In this document: positions 46,393 through 55,802 of the stretch, piece after piece | Position numbering within the stretch: position 1 is the first letter of the stretch | Layout of the letters: each line of letters starts with the position of its first letter | Source: Clostridium sp. | GTDB taxonomy: Bacteria > Bacillota > Clostridia > Clostridiales > Clostridiaceae | Reading direction: 5' to 3' | DNA: 59,541 nt | NCBI RefSeq assembly: GCF_026168755.1 | Contig: NZ_JAPFDR010000015.1 | Span: 1-59,541, forward strand | Program-made: the position numbers and the translations under genes | Notes under the pieces: model-generated | Seen by the model: the letters and a program-made list of their open reading frames with translations, nothing else | The model's database searches: none | What the model was told of the DNA's origin: nothing

Positions 46393-47517
46393 TTAAATTA
46401 TTTTCTTTTCAACTTGCCTTGATATGTTTAATAATATTCCCATTGCCGTCAGATTTATTACAAGGGAGGTTCCACCATAACTAATAAACGGCATAGGCAC
46501 TCCCGTAACCGGCATAGATCCAGTAACAACAGCTATATTAATAATAGCTTGAACTGCTATAATAGATGTAATTCCCATAGCCAAAAGCTTACCATAAGTA
46601 TCTTTGGCACTCATAGCAACTCTAACACCTCTCCATATAAATATTAAAAATAGGCTTATAATAATTAAACATCCAATTAAACCTACTTCTTCTCCTATTA
46701 TAGAGAATATAAAGTCATTATGAGGTTCTGGCATATACAAAGTTTTTTGCCTAGATTGCCCAAGCCCTAAACCTGTAAGTCCACCTGATCCCAATGCTAA
46801 GAAAGATTGTATTAACTGATATCCAGCATCAGCTGCATCCTTCCACGGATCTATAAAGTTTAACATTCTTTCTCTCCTATAATCAGAACTAAAAATAAAG
46901 AATATGGCTAATGTTAACATAGCTGGCATAATAATTCCAAACAAATGCTTAATTTTACCTCCTGCTACAAAAAGCATTATAAAAGTAACTATCATAATAA
47001 TAGAAGCTATACTCATATTATGTTCTGCTAAAATAAGTGCTGCAAAGAATCCTGATACACATAAATAAGGCACTAATCCATGCCAAAATTCCTTAACTTT
47101 ATCTCCTTTAATATCTATACTAAGTGCTAAAAACATTACAACTGCATATTTCGTTAACTCTGATGGTTGAAAAGATAATGGACCTAAAGAAATCCATCTT
47201 TTTGCACCATTAATTGCTGGAAAGAAAAATACAGCAATTAATAATGGTATTGTTAATAAAAGTAATTTAGGTGTTATCTTTTTTAACTTATGATAATCTA
47301 TAGACATCATTACAGTCATTGATATTACACCTATTATTGCCCAAATCAATTGCCTTTTAAAGAAATACATACTATCATTATTATGAAACATAGCATAAAA
47401 AGAACTTGTGGAATACACCATAACAACCCCTATTGATAATAGTATACATAAAGTATAAAATATACCATAATCAATTTGCCCCATTTCTTTTTTTTCCTTG
47501 GGCTTATAAAAACTCAT
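46393..47517 (-). CDS. spoVE: SEDS-family glycosyltransferase SpoVE/FtsW
   Basis: 374 residues from the ATG at 47517 after GGAGGAATGTCT. About ten membrane segments; GAKRWISLGPLSFQPSELTKYA, EEVGLIGCLIIISLF, PVTGVPMPFISYGGTS are SEDS motifs. It polymerises lipid II with a partner PBP, here SpoVD. SpoVE and FtsW cannot be told apart from sequence; synteny with spoVD and mraY fits either. Confidence 0.92.
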   Translation of the reverse strand: MSFYKPKEKKEMGQIDYGIFYTLCILLSIGVVMVYSTSSFYAMFHNNDSMYFFKRQLIWAIIGVISMTVMMSIDYHKLKKITPKLLLLTIPLLIAVFFFPAINGAKRWISLGPLSFQPSELTKYAVVMFLALSIDIKGDKVKEFWHGLVPYLCVSGFFAALILAEHNMSIASIIMIVTFIMLFVAGGKIKHLFGIIMPAMLTLAIFFIFSSDYRRERMLNFIDPWKDAADAGYQLIQSFLALGSGGLTGLGLGQSRQKTLYMPEPHNDFIFSIIGEEVGLIGCLIIISLFLIFIWRGVRVAMSAKDTYGKLLAMGITSIIAVQAIINIAVVTGSMPVTGVPMPFISYGGTSLVINLTAMGILLNISRQVEKKII

Positions 47518-47539
47518 AGACATTCCTCCAATTTAATTA

Positions 47540-48511
47540 CTAAATTGCAAAAAACCCTATTATACATAAAACTACTGTTATTATTGAAAATACTGTAACT
47601 ATTTTTACTTCATTCCATCCACATTGTTCAAAATGGTGATGGATAGGAGCCATTTTAAATACTCTTTTTCCAGTTAATTTAAAGGAAGTAACTTGTATTA
47701 TTACTGATAAAGCCTCTACAACATAAATGCCCCCAACTATTACTATTAATAGAGGATAACCACTTATTATTGCTATTGTAGTAATAGCTCCACCAATTGC
47801 TAAAGATCCTGTATCTCCCATAAATACTTTTGCAGGATACGCATTAAATTTTAAGAAACCAATTAATCCCGCTATTAATGCTACTGAAAATATAGTTAAT
47901 GAGTAATCTTTAATTATAAATGTTAAAACTCCAAAAAATGTTAAAACTAAAACTGATACTGTTGATGCTAATCCATCTAATCCATCTGTTAAATTAACAG
48001 CATTTGTCATAGCTGCATAAACAAATATAACAAATGGAACATATAACACACCTAAAGGAAGCTTAAAGCTAGTAAATGGTATTACAATATCATGTGGTAA
48101 ATTTACATAGCTATAGTAACCAAAAGCTCCTGAAACAATTAATAATAGAAGCATTTTTTGCCATGCTTTTAATCCTTCACTTTGCTTTTTTAATATCTTT
48201 AAAAGATCATCTAAAAATCCAATAAATCCAAATGCAATAAGTGAATATAGTGCTACCATTCCTTTTTCAGTAAAACTATCACTTATAATAAGCATTACTA
48301 TTGTTGTTGAAAGAATAAACATTACTCCTCCCATCGTAGGAGTTCCTGCTTTCTTTAAATGACTTTTAGGTCCTTCTTCTCTAATGTTTTGACCAAACTT
48401 TAATCTTCTTAACAGTGGTATTGTAATCGGGCCAAGTATTAAAGCTATAATAATCCCTATTACAAAAGTTAATATTAATATCTTTGTTATCTCTCCTGGT
48501 AATATGTTCAT
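47540..48511 (-). CDS. mraY: Phospho-N-acetylmuramoyl-pentapeptide transferase
   Basis: 323 residues from the ATG at 48511 after GGGGGATAGTACT. Ten membrane segments; KKAGTPTMGGVMFI, DDLLK, NLTDGLDGLA, FMGDTGSLA, and MAPIHHHFEQCGW are MraY motifs. It attaches UDP-MurNAc-pentapeptide to undecaprenyl phosphate. Confidence 0.97.
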   Translation of the reverse strand: MNILPGEITKILILTFVIGIIIALILGPITIPLLRRLKFGQNIREEGPKSHLKKAGTPTMGGVMFILSTTIVMLIISDSFTEKGMVALYSLIAFGFIGFLDDLLKILKKQSEGLKAWQKMLLLLIVSGAFGYYSYVNLPHDIVIPFTSFKLPLGVLYVPFVIFVYAAMTNAVNLTDGLDGLASTVSVLVLTFFGVLTFIIKDYSLTIFSVALIAGLIGFLKFNAYPAKVFMGDTGSLAIGGAITTIAIISGYPLLIVIVGGIYVVEALSVIIQVTSFKLTGKRVFKMAPIHHHFEQCGWNEVKIVTVFSIITVVLCIIGFFAI

Positions 48512-48566
48512 AGTACTATCCCCCATCTTTTACTGCTATACTTAGCAGTTCACCTCCTTCGTTGAA

Positions 48567-49925
48567 TTACATCTCTTCTAATTTTTTAACAACATCTTCT
48601 AGTTTAACACCTCTAGATGCCTTAATTAATACTACGTCATCTAGTTTAACAATATTTTTCAATTCTTTTATGCATTCCTCTTTAGTGTTATACATAATTA
48701 TATTATCATTATCAAATCCATCTTTAAAGTTTTTAATGTATCTACCTATAACTATTAAGATATCAACTTTATCTTTTGCATATTTTCCTACTTCAAAATG
48801 AGCTCTTTCTGATTCATCTCCTAATTCGTACATATCACCTAAAATTGCAATCTTTCTACAATTTTTATAAGCTGAAAGTACATCTAAAGAAGATCTCATT
48901 GAATCAGGACTGGCATTATAACAATCATTTATTATAGTAAGCCCTTCTTTTTTTATAACTTGTAATCTCATCGAAGTAGCTTCTAAATTTTCAAGTCCTT
49001 TAACCATTTGTTTAAAAGGAACATTTAAACACTTTGCAACTTCAATTGCAAGCATTGTATTTAACACATTATGCTTACCTGCCATTGGTAGATTAAATAC
49101 AGCTTCTTCACCAAAAGCATGAGCTAAAAACTCTGTTTCCTCTTCTCTTAATATAATATTAGATGCGTAAACATCATATTCATGATTATAACCAATTTTT
49201 TTAACTTTAAATACATTTGATGAAATATTTTGTAATAGTTTATCTTCAGCATTGACAATTAATGTATTTCCCTCATCAAAGAAAGTAGAAATTTCCATTT
49301 TTGCTTTTAAAATATTTTCTTGTGTCTTTAAATTTTCTATATGTGATAATCCAATATTAGTTATAACAGCCACATCAGGTCTAGCAACACTTGCAAGTAA
49401 CTCTATTTCCCCTAGAGAACTCATCCCCATTTCTAATACAGCCACATCAAATCCTGAAGTTAGCTCCAATATCATAAGTGGTAGTCCTATATCATTATTG
49501 AAATTCCCTTTTGTCTTAAACACTTTATACTTATCACTTAGAAGAGCAGCTATTAAATCTTTAGTTGATGTTTTGCCTGTTGAACCAGTAACTCCAATAA
49601 CCTTAAGACCTAATTTCTCTCTATAAAATTTAGCTAAATTTAATAATGCTTCTCTAGTATCTTTTACTTTTATTATAGTACTTTTACCCTGCACTTCTTT
49701 TAAGTCAAATTTAACTTCATCTATTATTACAACAGATGCTCCATTTTCTAAAGCTTTTACTGCAAAATCATTTCCATTGAAATTAGCTCCCTTAATTGCT
49801 AAGAAGACATTATTTTTTTCTATTTTTCTTGTGTCAATACATAAATTATTAAAATTAATCTCTTCCTTTTGTACAATAACTTCTCCGTCTATTGCATTTA
49901 GCATTTCCTTAAAAGTCATTTCCAT
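48567..49925 (-). CDS. murF: UDP-MurNAc-tripeptide D-Ala-D-Ala ligase
   Basis: 452 residues from the ATG at 49925; a longer frame from TTG 49955 has no ribosome site. P-loop GVTGSTGKTSTKD, then GNFNNDIGLPLMIL and NDCYNASPDSMRSSLDVL, characteristic of MurF. Uses ATP to add D-Ala-D-Ala. First gene of murF-mraY-spoVE after a terminator. Confidence 0.96.
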   Translation of the reverse strand: MEMTFKEMLNAIDGEVIVQKEEINFNNLCIDTRKIEKNNVFLAIKGANFNGNDFAVKALENGASVVIIDEVKFDLKEVQGKSTIIKVKDTREALLNLAKFYREKLGLKVIGVTGSTGKTSTKDLIAALLSDKYKVFKTKGNFNNDIGLPLMILELTSGFDVAVLEMGMSSLGEIELLASVARPDVAVITNIGLSHIENLKTQENILKAKMEISTFFDEGNTLIVNAEDKLLQNISSNVFKVKKIGYNHEYDVYASNIILREEETEFLAHAFGEEAVFNLPMAGKHNVLNTMLAIEVAKCLNVPFKQMVKGLENLEATSMRLQVIKKEGLTIINDCYNASPDSMRSSLDVLSAYKNCRKIAILGDMYELGDESERAHFEVGKYAKDKVDILIVIGRYIKNFKDGFDNDNIIMYNTKEECIKELKNIVKLDDVVLIKASRGVKLEDVVKKLEEM

Positions 49926-50051
49926 AATAATCACTCTACCTTCTTCATCTTTCAAATATTATTTTTATTTTATTAATGTATGCTTCTTTTAATTATAGAC
50001 ATCAATATAACTTCTTATTCTACAATAAAAACATTTTGTCTATACATAAAT

Positions 50052-50078
50052 TTAGCATGTGAATCTACCACATGCTAA
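50052..50078 (-). terminator. Hairpin between spoVD and murF
   Basis: TTAGCATGTG (50052-50061) pairs with CACATGCTAA (50069-50078); the minus strand continues ATTTATGTAT, a weak T-tail. Suggests that spoVD ends a transcript here, at least partly. Confidence 0.55.
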
Positions 50079-50089
50079 AAAATAAAATC

Positions 50090-52285
50090 TTAATCTCCAT
50101 ACTCAGCACTTAATGTTAACTTTACAATACTACCTTCCGAAACTACTTCCCCACTAGGAATATTTTGATTTATTACTACTCCATCTCCTTGAAGTGTATA
50201 TTTTATTCCTAGACTATCTAAAAGCTCTACAGCTAATTCTTTTGAGTAACCTCTTACATCAGGCATAATAACATCTTTATTGTAAGTTTCATTTTCATCT
50301 GTGTAAAGATTTATTGTAGTACCTTCCTTTATAGTATATCCTGGATAAGGTTTCATATTTGTTATTGTTTCCCCATCCCCTTCTACAGTACACTCTAAAT
50401 TATATTCTTTTAGTAAGTTTTTAGCCTCTGAAACTGATACTCCTCTTAACTCTGGAATAACTATATCTTTTAATATCACATTTTCATCTTGTGAAAATTC
50501 ACTATCTAAATAATTAAATATATCTTCTAATAATATTTTACCTAATGGAGCTGTTACTACACCAGCATAATATGCACCATTGCTTGGTTCATCTATACTT
50601 AAAAATACAGTTATTTGAGGATTTTCAACTGTTGCAAATCCTGCCATAGATGATATATACTTTCCTGATTCATAAGATCCTGTTAAAGGATTAACTTTTT
50701 GCGCAGTACCTGTTTTGGCTCCAACATGATATCCTTCTATATAAACTTTATTAGATCCACCTTGATTTACTGTTCTTTCTAAATAATCTCTTAAAGTAGC
50801 AGCTGTCTCTTCAGAAATTACATTTTCTTTGGTCTTTGGTTCAAACTCTTCATCAACTATTGTATTTCCATTGCTATCTACATGACTAATAGATTTCATT
50901 ACATGAGGTTGTATTAATGTTCCACCATTAACTATTGCATTGTATGCAGCCATATATTGAACAGCATTAACTGTATTTGTTTGTCCAAAAGATATTGTTG
51001 CAAGGTCAGCATCATTCATATTCTCTGCTGATTTTATTATTCCTCTTGCTTCACCTGGTAGATCTACTCCAGAAATTTGTCCAAATCCAAACTTTTTAAT
51101 ATACTCAACAAGCTTTTCTGCTCCAATTTTTTCTCCTAGTTTCATAAACCCAACATTACATGAATTTTGAAGAATTTCAGGTAATATTTGACTTCCATGC
51201 CCTGATCTTTTCCAACAATGAATAGTATGTGGACCTACTTGTAAACTTCCTCCACACTGAAAAGTATCAGATTCTGAAACTAATCCTTCTTCTATTGCTG
51301 TTGACATAGTAACTACCTTAAATATTGATCCTGGTTCAAAGGTATCATTAACTAAACTATTTCTCCACATCTTTTGAAGTTTTTCAGCATCAGTCTCACC
51401 TATAAAATCTTCATATCCCTCAAATGGATTATTAGGATCAAAATCTGGTTCATTAACCATAGCTAATATTTCTCCATTTTGTGGATTCATTACAAGTATA
51501 GAAACTCTTTTTGCTTTATTATCAACAAGACCTTTTTCCGCTACTTTTTCAGCTATAGCTTGTAAGTTTTTATCTATAGTTAATGTTACATCCTTACCTG
51601 CAATAGGTGCAGTAAAATTTGATATTGTATAATCTAAAGCTTCACTATTTCTATCTAACTCAGTAATTCTTAATCCTGGAACACCTGAAAGATATTCATT
51701 ATACTGAAGCTCTACTCCAGTTAATCCTTGTCCATCACTATTGGTAGTTCCTAACACATGTGATAAGAATTGTCCTTCCGGATAATATCTTTGAGTATCT
51801 GGTGATACTATAACTCCTTGAATATTTAATTCCTTAACTTTATCAGCTAAGTCCTTTTCAATTCTTCTTACCAAAGTAGCCGAACCTGCATCATTACCAT
51901 TTGCAAGCTTAGTCTCAAGCTTATCTTTAACTGTGCTAGTATCCATATCTACTGCTTCTGCAATTAAAGGGGCAATATCATCAGTAGTCTTTTCATTTTT
52001 CTTTAAATACTGTCTAATAGAATTCAAATCAAAGTCTATTCTGTAAACATTCGCTGATACAGCCAATTCATTTCCGTTTCTATCTAAAATTCTACCTCTT
52101 CTCGCATCTATTCTAACTTCACTTGTCCATTGATCTTCTGCTCTACTAGAATAATCATCTCTTTTAACAAGCATAATATAGGATAGCCTAACAATTAGCA
52201 AGGCAAACACAGCAGTAATAAACCATAGAGCTAATACCATCCTTTTACGCATGACTGCTCTATCCTTAAACCCTTTCTTATTCAT
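50090..52285 (-). CDS. spoVD: SpoVD-type penicillin-binding protein with two PASTA domains
   Basis: 731 residues from the ATG at 52285 after GGAGGAATTTAAT. N-terminal membrane anchor (about 19-40), dimerisation domain, transpeptidase with FEPGSIFKVVT (Ser nucleophile), NSCNVGFMK (SxN) and GAKTGTAQK (KTG), then two PASTA domains (about 590-731) of VPELRGVSVSEAK and MPDVRGYSKELAVEL type. It cross-links cortex peptidoglycan with SpoVE; division PBP2B is close in sequence, and no second PBP is in the cluster. Confidence 0.92.
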   Translation of the reverse strand: MNKKGFKDRAVMRKRMVLALWFITAVFALLIVRLSYIMLVKRDDYSSRAEDQWTSEVRIDARRGRILDRNGNELAVSANVYRIDFDLNSIRQYLKKNEKTTDDIAPLIAEAVDMDTSTVKDKLETKLANGNDAGSATLVRRIEKDLADKVKELNIQGVIVSPDTQRYYPEGQFLSHVLGTTNSDGQGLTGVELQYNEYLSGVPGLRITELDRNSEALDYTISNFTAPIAGKDVTLTIDKNLQAIAEKVAEKGLVDNKAKRVSILVMNPQNGEILAMVNEPDFDPNNPFEGYEDFIGETDAEKLQKMWRNSLVNDTFEPGSIFKVVTMSTAIEEGLVSESDTFQCGGSLQVGPHTIHCWKRSGHGSQILPEILQNSCNVGFMKLGEKIGAEKLVEYIKKFGFGQISGVDLPGEARGIIKSAENMNDADLATISFGQTNTVNAVQYMAAYNAIVNGGTLIQPHVMKSISHVDSNGNTIVDEEFEPKTKENVISEETAATLRDYLERTVNQGGSNKVYIEGYHVGAKTGTAQKVNPLTGSYESGKYISSMAGFATVENPQITVFLSIDEPSNGAYYAGVVTAPLGKILLEDIFNYLDSEFSQDENVILKDIVIPELRGVSVSEAKNLLKEYNLECTVEGDGETITNMKPYPGYTIKEGTTINLYTDENETYNKDVIMPDVRGYSKELAVELLDSLGIKYTLQGDGVVINQNIPSGEVVSEGSIVKLTLSAEYGD

Positions 52286-52380
52286 ATTAAATTCCTCCAA
52301 GGAACATTTAACTAATGAATAATTAGAGTTTAAAATACTACTAAGATATACCTTGCGTCTACATTTCTATAAATTATCCA

Positions 52381-52857
52381 TTAATTAAATGCTGCTATAA
52401 TTTTTTGTAGTAACCCACTCTTCTTGCTTTCCTCATTTTTTAAATGTGAAAAGTATTCTTTTGACATATCAATACTTATAGTGCTTTCAGAACTTGGATA
52501 AACCATTCCTAATTCATTTTCTGCTGTGCTTTTTATTTTATCGAATGATGCAAATTTTAACATATCTACATTAATTGCTGCATTTACATCCTCTTCTTCT
52601 TTCATATTGCCTTCTAAGATTAATAACTCTTTCTGAAGGGCATGTATTTTCCCATCTAGATATAAAGTTGTAGCTCCTAATGTAAACATAATCGTAGCAA
52701 TTGTTAATCCACTAACTAGAAGGTTTTTTCTTTTTTGATGAGCTTTACGCTCTCTTTCTTTTCTTTGTAACTCTCTTTTTTTATCTAGTTCCTTAACTTT
52801 TCTCTCTGGTGCTAAAGCTGTATTTCCTCTTATATAATCATATTCCTTAACTCCCAT
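52381..52857 (-). CDS. ftsL: FtsL-like septum protein
   Basis: 158 residues from the ATG at 52857. Basic N-terminus (Lys/Arg-rich about 15-45), one membrane helix about 49-66, then a short coiled coil. Divergent sequence but right size and place, between rsmH and the PBP. Confidence 0.8.
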   Translation of the reverse strand: MGVKEYDYIRGNTALAPERKVKELDKKRELQRKERERKAHQKRKNLLVSGLTIATIMFTLGATTLYLDGKIHALQKELLILEGNMKEEEDVNAAINVDMLKFASFDKIKSTAENELGMVYPSSESTISIDMSKEYFSHLKNEESKKSGLLQKIIAAFN

Positions 52858-52889
52858 TTTATTCACATCCCTGCCAATTTTCATAATAT

Positions 52890-53822
52890 TTATATCTTTT
52901 CTACTACTCTTAATTTTGCACTTCTACTTCTTGGATTCATTTCAACCTCTTCCTTTGAAGGATCTATTGCTTTTCTTGTTATAACTTTCACCTTTGCTTT
53001 TTCTCCACAAACACAAATTGGAAATTCCTTTGGACATCTGCAAGATACGGCTAAATCTCTAAACTTATTTTTAACTATTCTATCCTCTAGAGAATGGAAA
53101 GTAATTATAGCCATTCTTCCACCTTTACTTAGTTTATTAACACCATCTTCTATAGCCTTATTTAGAATTGATAATTCACTATTCACTTCAATTCTAATAG
53201 CTTGGAAAGTTCTTTTTGCTGGGTGAGGTCCTTCTCTTCTAGCCTTTGCTGGAATTGCATCCTTTATTATCTCTACTAGCTCTAATGTAGTTTCTATATT
53301 TTTTTCACTTCTTCTAGTTACAATAAAGTTAGCTATTCTCTTAGCAAACTTCTCTTCCCCATAATCTCTTATGATTCTATATAATTCTTCCTCACTATAA
53401 TCATTAACAACTTCATAGGCTGAAAAACTATTTTCTCTATTCATTCTCATATCTAAAGGTGCATCTTTCATATAACTAAATCCTCTTTCACCTTGATCTA
53501 ATTGATAAGAGGAAACTCCTAAATCCATTAGAATACCATCAACTTTTTCGATTTCAAGTCCTTCTAAGATTGCTCCTATATTATGAAAATTGTTATGTAC
53601 AAAAGTAACATTTGAATACTTCTGTAACCTTTTGCCTGCTGCTTTTAACGCATCTTTATCTTGATCTATACCTATAAGTCTTCCTTCACTAGATAATCTT
53701 TTAATAATTTCAGATGAATGGCCAGCTCCTCCTAATGTACAATCAACATAAATACCATTTTCTTTAATACTAAGTGCTTCTAAACATTCATTCAGTAAAA
53801 CTGATACGTGATTAAATTCCAT
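52890..53822 (-). CDS. rsmH: 16S rRNA m4C1402 methyltransferase
   Basis: 310 residues. [18 protein letters not shown] (SAM loop), [30 protein letters not shown] and [15 protein letters not shown], all RsmH hallmarks. Follows mraZ by 13 bases. Confidence 0.97.
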   Translation of the reverse strand: MEFNHVSVLLNECLEALSIKENGIYVDCTLGGAGHSSEIIKRLSSEGRLIGIDQDKDALKAAGKRLQKYSNVTFVHNNFHNIGAILEGLEIEKVDGILMDLGVSSYQLDQGERGFSYMKDAPLDMRMNRENSFSAYEVVNDYSEEELYRIIRDYGEEKFAKRIANFIVTRRSEKNIETTLELVEIIKDAIPAKARREGPHPAKRTFQAIRIEVNSELSILNKAIEDGVNKLSKGGRMAIITFHSLEDRIVKNKFRDLAVSCRCPKEFPICVCGEKAKVKVITRKAIDPSKEEVEMNPRSRSAKLRVVEKI

Positions 53823-53835
53823 TTTTTCTAACTCC

Positions 53836-54264
53836 TTATATTCCTAAATCGCCCATTTTTTCAGCAATTGAATTAAAATCTATATTTGATTCATTATACT
53901 CTTGCCATTTTTCCTTACTCCATATCTCTATTCTAGTTAAGGCTCCTATACTTACTATATCCTTTTCTATCCCTGCATATTCTTTTAGGTTTAATGGAAT
54001 TAATCCTCTTCCTTGTTTATCCGTTTCCACTTCACAAGCACCTGAAAAGAAAAACCTTACAAATGCTCTTGCATCTTTATTAGTGAGTGGTAACTTTTTA
54101 AATTTTTCCTCAAGTATTTTCCATTCGTTCTCCGGGTAAGCGTAAAGACATCCATCAAGTCCTTTAGTAATTACGAACCTTTCCCCTAGTTCATCTCTTA
54201 ACTTTACAGGTACAATCATTCTATTTTTGCTATCCAAACAGTGTGAATATTCACCAATAAACAT
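53836..54264 (-). CDS. mraZ: Transcriptional regulator MraZ
   Basis: 142 residues. Two SpoVT/AbrB-like repeats: [20 protein letters not shown] and [20 protein letters not shown], each with the DxKxR motif. Represses its own operon by binding short direct repeats; such repeats stand at 54291-54316. Confidence 0.97.
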   Translation of the reverse strand: MFIGEYSHCLDSKNRMIVPVKLRDELGERFVITKGLDGCLYAYPENEWKILEEKFKKLPLTNKDARAFVRFFFSGACEVETDKQGRGLIPLNLKEYAGIEKDIVSIGALTRIEIWSKEKWQEYNESNIDFNSIAEKMGDLGI

Positions 54265-54290
54265 TTTGCACCTCCATTAAGTCATACTAA

Positions 54291-54316
54291 ACCACTTTTA
54301 ACCACTTTACACCACT
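54291..54316 (-). promoter_or_regulatory. MraZ operator: three AGTGGT repeats at 10-bp spacing
   Basis: On the minus strand AGTGGT occurs at 54311-54316, 54301-54306 and 54291-54296, exactly one helical turn apart, between the promoter and mraZ. This is the arrangement known for MraZ boxes (GTGG-type repeats with a 10-bp period). Confidence 0.8.
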
Positions 54317-54322
54317 ATATAT

Positions 54323-54351
54323 ATTCTATAAAATTATTCCCTTTCCTTCAA
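54323..54351 (-). promoter_or_regulatory. Sigma-A promoter of mraZ operon
   Basis: TTGAAG (54346-54351), 17 bases, TAGAAT (54323-54328) on the minus strand; the MraZ repeats begin seven bases downstream of the -10, so bound MraZ would block initiation. Confidence 0.8.
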
Positions 54352-54522
54352 GATATATTTACTTAAAATAGTATTTTTTTCTCATGATAAATATAGTAAA
54401 ATCAATAGTTTCATCTATTTTAAAGTATAAGTAATACCAAGACTTGTATTTATTACATTTTATGGGAACCCTCTGCGATATTAGTCTTTTTTTCTTTCTA
54501 TTTGTTATATGTTTTTTCACAA

Positions 54523-54552
54523 AAATAGGAACTGCTAAAACAGTTCCTATTT
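54523..54552. terminator. Terminator after ychF
   Basis: AAATAGGAACTG, CTAAAA loop, CAGTTCCTATTT; perfect 12-bp stem, with T-runs on both strands. Confidence 0.8.
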
Positions 54553-54564
54553 TATAAACACATA

Positions 54565-55662
54565 TTATACGTTAAATCTGAAGTTTACTACATCTCCATC
54601 TTTCATTACGTATTCTTTACCTTCAAGTCTATATAATCCTTTTTCTTTAGCTGTCGCTTCTGATCCACATTCAACTAAATCATCATATGATACAACTTCT
54701 GCTCTTATAAATCCTCTTTCTATATCAGAGTGAATTTTACCTGCTGCTGCTGGAGCTTTAGTTCCTTCTTTTATAGTCCATGCTCTAACTTCTTGAACAC
54801 CAGCTGTTAAATAACTTATTAACCCTAATAATTTATAAGATGCTCTTATTAACTTATCTAATCCTGATTCTTCTATTCCATACTCTTCTAACATTTCAGC
54901 TTTTTCTTCTTCATCAAGTCCAGATAATTCTTCTTCAAGCTTAGCACACACAACAACTACTCCTGAATTTTCATTTGCTGCATATTCTTTAACCATCTTA
55001 ACATATTTATTTTCAAGATTTCCACTCATCATATCATCTTCTGATATATTACAAGAATATAATACAGGTTTAGAAGTTATCATAAATAAAGATTTAACAA
55101 AAGCTTCTTCATCTTCATTTAATTCTAATGTTCTAATTGGTCTATTAGCCTCTAAATGAGCTTTAACCTTTTCCATTATTTCATATTCAGCCTTAGCTTT
55201 TTTATCACCAGATCTAGCAAGCTTTACGCCTTTTTCCATTCTTCTTTCTAAAACTTCTAAATCTGCAAATATAAGCTCTAAGTTAATTGTTTCTATATCT
55301 CTAATTGGGTCTACTGAACCTTCAACATGAACTACATTTTCATCTTCAAAACATCTAACTGCATGTACTATGGCTTCAACTTCTCTGATGTGTGATAAGA
55401 ATTTATTTCCTAAACCTTCACCTTTTGAAGCACCTTTAACTAATCCTGCAATATCATAAAATTCCACAGCAGTATAAACTTTTCTCTTTGTGCCATACAT
55501 TTTTTCTAATACATCTAATCTTTTATCTGGTACGCTAACAACACCAACGTTTGGTTCTATTGTACAGAATGGGTAGTTTGCTGATTCTGCCCCTGCTTTT
55601 GTTATAGCATTAAATAATGTACTTTTTCCTACGTTTGGTAGTCCTACAATCCCTAATCTCAT
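54565..55662 (-). CDS. ychF: YchF/OLA1-type ATPase/GTPase
   Basis: 365 residues, full length. G1 [16 protein letters not shown]3 [16 protein letters not shown], then coiled coil and C-terminal TGS domain ([32 protein letters not shown]). Binds ribosomes and hydrolyses ATP; linked to stress. Monocistronic with terminator at 54523. Confidence 0.97.
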   Translation of the reverse strand: MRLGIVGLPNVGKSTLFNAITKAGAESANYPFCTIEPNVGVVSVPDKRLDVLEKMYGTKRKVYTAVEFYDIAGLVKGASKGEGLGNKFLSHIREVEAIVHAVRCFEDENVVHVEGSVDPIRDIETINLELIFADLEVLERRMEKGVKLARSGDKKAKAEYEIMEKVKAHLEANRPIRTLELNEDEEAFVKSLFMITSKPVLYSCNISEDDMMSGNLENKYVKMVKEYAANENSGVVVVCAKLEEELSGLDEEEKAEMLEEYGIEESGLDKLIRASYKLLGLISYLTAGVQEVRAWTIKEGTKAPAAAGKIHSDIERGFIRAEVVSYDDLVECGSEATAKEKGLYRLEGKEYVMKDGDVVNFRFNV

Positions 55663-55802
55663 CTATATAACATTCCTTTCATCCGTTACTAATACTTCTA
55701 AGATTATACTCTAGAACTAACTTAATTTCAACGATAAAATATTCGTTTATTCTTCATACTTTTCAAAAATTCTATAATCCATTTAATTTAATTACTTAAT
55801 TT

